Shown in pieces: positions 61,763 through 64,000 of a stretch of 64,000 nt of DNA. The notes below the pieces were generated by a model. That model searched no databases. It was not told the DNA's origin and saw only the letters and a program-made list of their open reading frames with translations. A program made the position numbers and the translations under genes. Position 1 is the first letter of the stretch. Every line of letters starts with the position of its first letter. Source of the DNA: Mesorhizobium sp. WSM2240 (GTDB lineage Bacteria; Pseudomonadota; Alphaproteobacteria; Rhizobiales; Rhizobiaceae). The DNA is taken from the NCBI RefSeq assembly GCF_040438645.1, contig NZ_CP159253.1, positions 2,232,001 to 2,296,000 on the forward strand, in the 5' to 3' direction.

Positions 61763-62514
61763 TGCTCGGCAATGCCGCGGCCGAAAGCGAAGAAATGACA
61801 ACGCCCGCGCATGTCGCGATCATCATGGATGGAAACGGCCGCTGGGCGAAGGCCCGCGGGCTTCCACGCCTTGCCGGGCATCGCGCCGGCGTCGAAGCGT
61901 TGCGCCAGGCAGTGCGGGCAGCTGGCGAGTTCGGCGTCTCCTGGCTCACCGTCTACGCCTTCTCTTCGGAAAACTGGTCGCGGCCGAAATCCGAGGTCAG
62001 CGACCTGATGGGGCTCCTGAAGCTGTTTATCCGGCGTGATCTCGCCGAACTGCACCAGAACGGCGTTCGCGTAAAAATCATCGGCGATCGCGCCGGGCTG
62101 CAGGGCGATATCAAGGCGCTGCTCGAAGAGGCCGAGGCGCTGACCGCCGGCAACGATGCGCTGAAACTCGTCATCGCCTTCAATTACGGTGGCCGCGACG
62201 AGATCGCCCGCGCCGCGCAAAAGCTCGCCGCCGCCGCCGCTTCAGGAAAAATCGCTCCTGGCGACATTACCGTGGAAGCCGTCGCCGAGGCGCTCGACAC
62301 GCGCGACATTCCGGATCCTGACCTCGTCATCCGCACCAGCGGCGAAATGCGGCTTTCGAATTTCCTGCTCTGGCAGGCGGCCTATAGTGAACTCGTATTT
62401 CTGCCATGCTACTGGCCCGACTTCACCCGTGAGCATTTCGCCGAATCGCTTAGCCAGTTCGCGGCGCGCGAACGGCGTTTCGGCGGCCCGTCGGCCCGAG
62501 ATGTGGCGCTATGA
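61762..62514 (+). CDS. uppS: Undecaprenyl diphosphate synthase
   Basis: A 250-residue cis-prenyltransferase that makes the C55 lipid carrier for peptidoglycan and O-antigen. [20 protein letters not shown] (about residues 17-36) carries the catalytic Asp, and [12 protein letters not shown] and [19 protein letters not shown] are conserved. The start could be 61762, which overlaps frr, or the ATG at 61795, which would give 239 residues; the first is favoured by coupling. Its stop overlaps the cdsA start (ATGA). Confidence 0.97.
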   Translation: MLGNAAAESEEMTTPAHVAIIMDGNGRWAKARGLPRLAGHRAGVEALRQAVRAAGEFGVSWLTVYAFSSENWSRPKSEVSDLMGLLKLFIRRDLAELHQNGVRVKIIGDRAGLQGDIKALLEEAEALTAGNDALKLVIAFNYGGRDEIARAAQKLAAAAASGKIAPGDITVEAVAEALDTRDIPDPDLVIRTSGEMRLSNFLLWQAAYSELVFLPCYWPDFTREHFAESLSQFAARERRFGGPSARDVAL

Positions 62515-63326
62515 GCAATCTGCAGCTTCGCGTCCTCTCGGCTGCCGTGCTGGCGATCGTCGTACTGGGGCTGACCTGGCTCGGCGGGCTGCCGTTCCGG
62601 TTGTTGGCGGTGCTGATCGGCGCCGCCATCTTCTACGAATGGTGCGCCATGTCCCGCACTGTCGCCAATGCTTCCTACCAGGTGCTGACGGCACTGATCC
62701 TGGCTGCGGTGCTGCTGTCGCTCATAGCGGGCTTGCCGGCTGCGACGGTGCTGCTCGTTTTGGCCGGCGCCCTGGTGGCTTCGATCGTGATGGGGCTCAT
62801 CCGCGGGCAGGGTTCGTGGCCGACGATCGGGCTTGCCTATGCCGGATTCTCCGCTGTTTCGCTGATTTTCCTGCGCAGCGGCGACAATGCCGGGCTCGTG
62901 GCCATCCTGTTTCTGTTCGCCACGGTCTGGACAACCGACATACTCGCCTACTTCGTTGGGCGCGCCATCGGCGGCCCAAAACTCGCGCCGGCGATCTCGC
63001 CCGGTAAGACATGGAGCGGCGCGATTGGCGGCGCTGTCGGCGGGCTTGCCGCGGGGCTCATCGCCGCAGCTCTTGCGGGCGCCGCCAATCTTCCCGTCCT
63101 TGGCATAGTAGCGCTGCTGCTCTCGATCGTGTCCCAGATCGGCGATCTGTTCGAATCCTGGGTCAAGCGGCGCTGCGGCGTGAAGGATTCAGGCGCCATC
63201 ATTCCCGGCCATGGTGGCGTCATGGATCGCGTCGACGGGCTTGTCGCGGCGGCGTTTGCTCTATACGTCATCGGCTGGATGGCGGGCGGCGCCGATCATC
63301 CGGCGCATGGATTGTTTCCGCTCTGA
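62511..63326 (+). CDS. cdsA: Phosphatidate cytidylyltransferase
   Basis: A 271-residue inner-membrane enzyme that makes CDP-diacylglycerol from CTP and phosphatidate. There are about seven hydrophobic segments, and the C-terminal CdsA signature is intact ([13 protein letters not shown], about residues 217-229), followed by [12 protein letters not shown]. The ATG overlaps the uppS stop by four bases. A 108-base gap separates it from rseP. Confidence 0.96.
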   Translation: MSNLQLRVLSAAVLAIVVLGLTWLGGLPFRLLAVLIGAAIFYEWCAMSRTVANASYQVLTALILAAVLLSLIAGLPAATVLLVLAGALVASIVMGLIRGQGSWPTIGLAYAGFSAVSLIFLRSGDNAGLVAILFLFATVWTTDILAYFVGRAIGGPKLAPAISPGKTWSGAIGGAVGGLAAGLIAAALAGAANLPVLGIVALLLSIVSQIGDLFESWVKRRCGVKDSGAIIPGHGGVMDRVDGLVAAAFALYVIGWMAGGADHPAHGLFPL

Positions 63327-63434
63327 GCGGAAGACCACCCGGCTTCTGGTGTGTCTGCGCCACGGATTCGCCGGGATTGAGGTCACAGTCCGCGGCGCGA
63401 TCGTCGCAATGGCGGTTTTGATCGAGGGCACGAT

Positions 63435-64000
63435 TTGAACGAGTTGTTTTCAACGCTGTTTGGCTTAGACAGCCTGCTTGTCGGCACTATCTTGCCGTTC
63501 CTGTTCGTGTTGACGGTCGTCGTGTTCGTGCATGAGATGGGCCACTATCTTGTCGGCCGCTGGTGCGGCATCGGCGTCAAGGCCTTTTCTATCGGCTTCG
63601 GACCCGAGATCTTCGGCTTCAACGATCGCCGCGGCACGCGCTGGAAGCTTTCGGCCATACCGCTCGGCGGCTATGTCAAATTCGTCGGCGACATGAACGT
63701 CACCAGCACGCCTGATGCCGAGGAAGCCGAGAAGTTGACGCCGGCCGAGCGCCAAGTGGCGTTCCACACCCAGCCGGTCTGGAAACGTGCGGCGACGGTC
63801 GTCGCGGGACCGCTGTTCAATTTTCTGCTGACGATCGCGGTGCTTGCGACGTTTTTTTCAACCTATGGCCGCGTCGTCTCGGAACCGACAATCGCGGAAG
63901 TTCAGGCCGGCAGCCCCGCCGAAGTAGCCGGCTTCTTGCCCGGCGACCGTTTCGTCAGTGTCAACGGCAGTCCGGTACGGACTTTCGCCGACGTCCAGTA
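63435..64000 (+). CDS. rseP: Site-2 protease RseP (5' part, cut by window end)
   Basis: The gene starts at a TTG at 63435, with GAGGG seven bases upstream, and the frame is still open at the last base. The visible 188 residues carry the zinc metalloprotease motif HEMGH (in VVVFVHEMGHYLVGRWCGI) within the first transmembrane helix. IPLGGYVKFVGDM follows, then a second hydrophobic segment (FNFLLTIAVLATFF), and the start of a PDZ domain (AEVQAGSPAEVAGFLPGDRF). RseP cleaves anti-sigma factors and signal peptide remnants inside the membrane. The active-site LDG part lies beyond the window. Confidence 0.95.
   Translation, partial: MNELFSTLFGLDSLLVGTILPFLFVLTVVVFVHEMGHYLVGRWCGIGVKAFSIGFGPEIFGFNDRRGTRWKLSAIPLGGYVKFVGDMNVTSTPDAEEAEKLTPAERQVAFHTQPVWKRAATVVAGPLFNFLLTIAVLATFFSTYGRVVSEPTIAEVQAGSPAEVAGFLPGDRFVSVNGSPVRTFADVQ

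Noticed and set aside
63327..63434. Gap between cdsA and rseP as a small gene
   Set aside because: No ribosome site with a plausible start leads to a protein-like frame; it is a short spacer before the rseP TTG.
1..64000. tRNA, rRNA, CRISPR, prophage or transposase genes
   Set aside because: Intergenic stretches were read for cloverleaf ends, spaced direct repeats and transposase-like frames; none were found.

Overview
The window is a GC-rich, gene-dense stretch of chromosome from an alphaproteobacterium of the Hyphomicrobiales (Rhizobiales), most like Mesorhizobium or another Phyllobacteriaceae member. This placement is inferred from gene families (EipB/DUF1849, DUF1489, ClpS-ClpA, phasin, an AidB-like dehydrogenase, a SPOR-tailed DacA) and from gene order (topA-rnr-DUF983; pyrB-pyrC'-plsY-dprA; rpsB-tsf, pyrH-frr-uppS-cdsA-rseP). 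I see no rRNA, tRNA, CRISPR array, prophage or insertion sequence. Both edges cut through genes: an unknown protein on the left and rseP on the right.

Layout. 1-3.3 kb: partial gene, methyltransferase, aldo/keto reductase and a divergent LysR regulator with a perfect inverted repeat. 3.4-11.6 kb: minus-strand information-processing block, topA-rnr-DUF983-small membrane protein-Nudix-MFS-rpmG. 12.1-16.1 kb: pyrB-pyrC'-plsY-dprA on the minus strand. The dihydroorotase-like protein has lost most of its metal ligands, and pyrB looks almost leaderless. 16.3-25.2 kb: adenine deaminase, a secreted Gly/Asn-rich protein, a small cluster with a lipoprotein hydrolase, TrkH, threonine dehydratase and a DUF1697 protein. 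25.4-33.6 kb: RhlE helicase, MFS transporter, a five-gene ArsR/SRPBCC/transglutaminase/GFA/DoxX operon, AidB and an AEC carrier. 33.8-42.5 kb: membrane proteins, RuvX, UPF0173 hydrolase, gatC-GNAT-gatA, YdcF, DUF599, a 42-residue membrane peptide, L-serine dehydratase, dodecin and DUF1489.

42.6-49.1 kb: a VWA protein overlapping a membrane J-protein that resembles mitochondrial Tim14/Pam18, then DacA, phasin, ClpS and ClpA. 49.2-52.3 kb: amino-acid export island (Lrp regulator, RhtA-type exporter, AzlC, AzlD, ACT protein). 52.3-58.3 kb: HIT protein, DUF482 acyltransferase, GDPD, RidA, EipB, DUF4031, a lysophospholipid acyltransferase and a monooxygenase pseudogene. 58.4-64 kb: essential rpsB-tsf, pyrH-frr-uppS-cdsA-rseP block for translation and envelope lipid synthesis, with notable RNA hairpins between genes.

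All functions are inferred by reading motifs and recalled family features; no database search was run.
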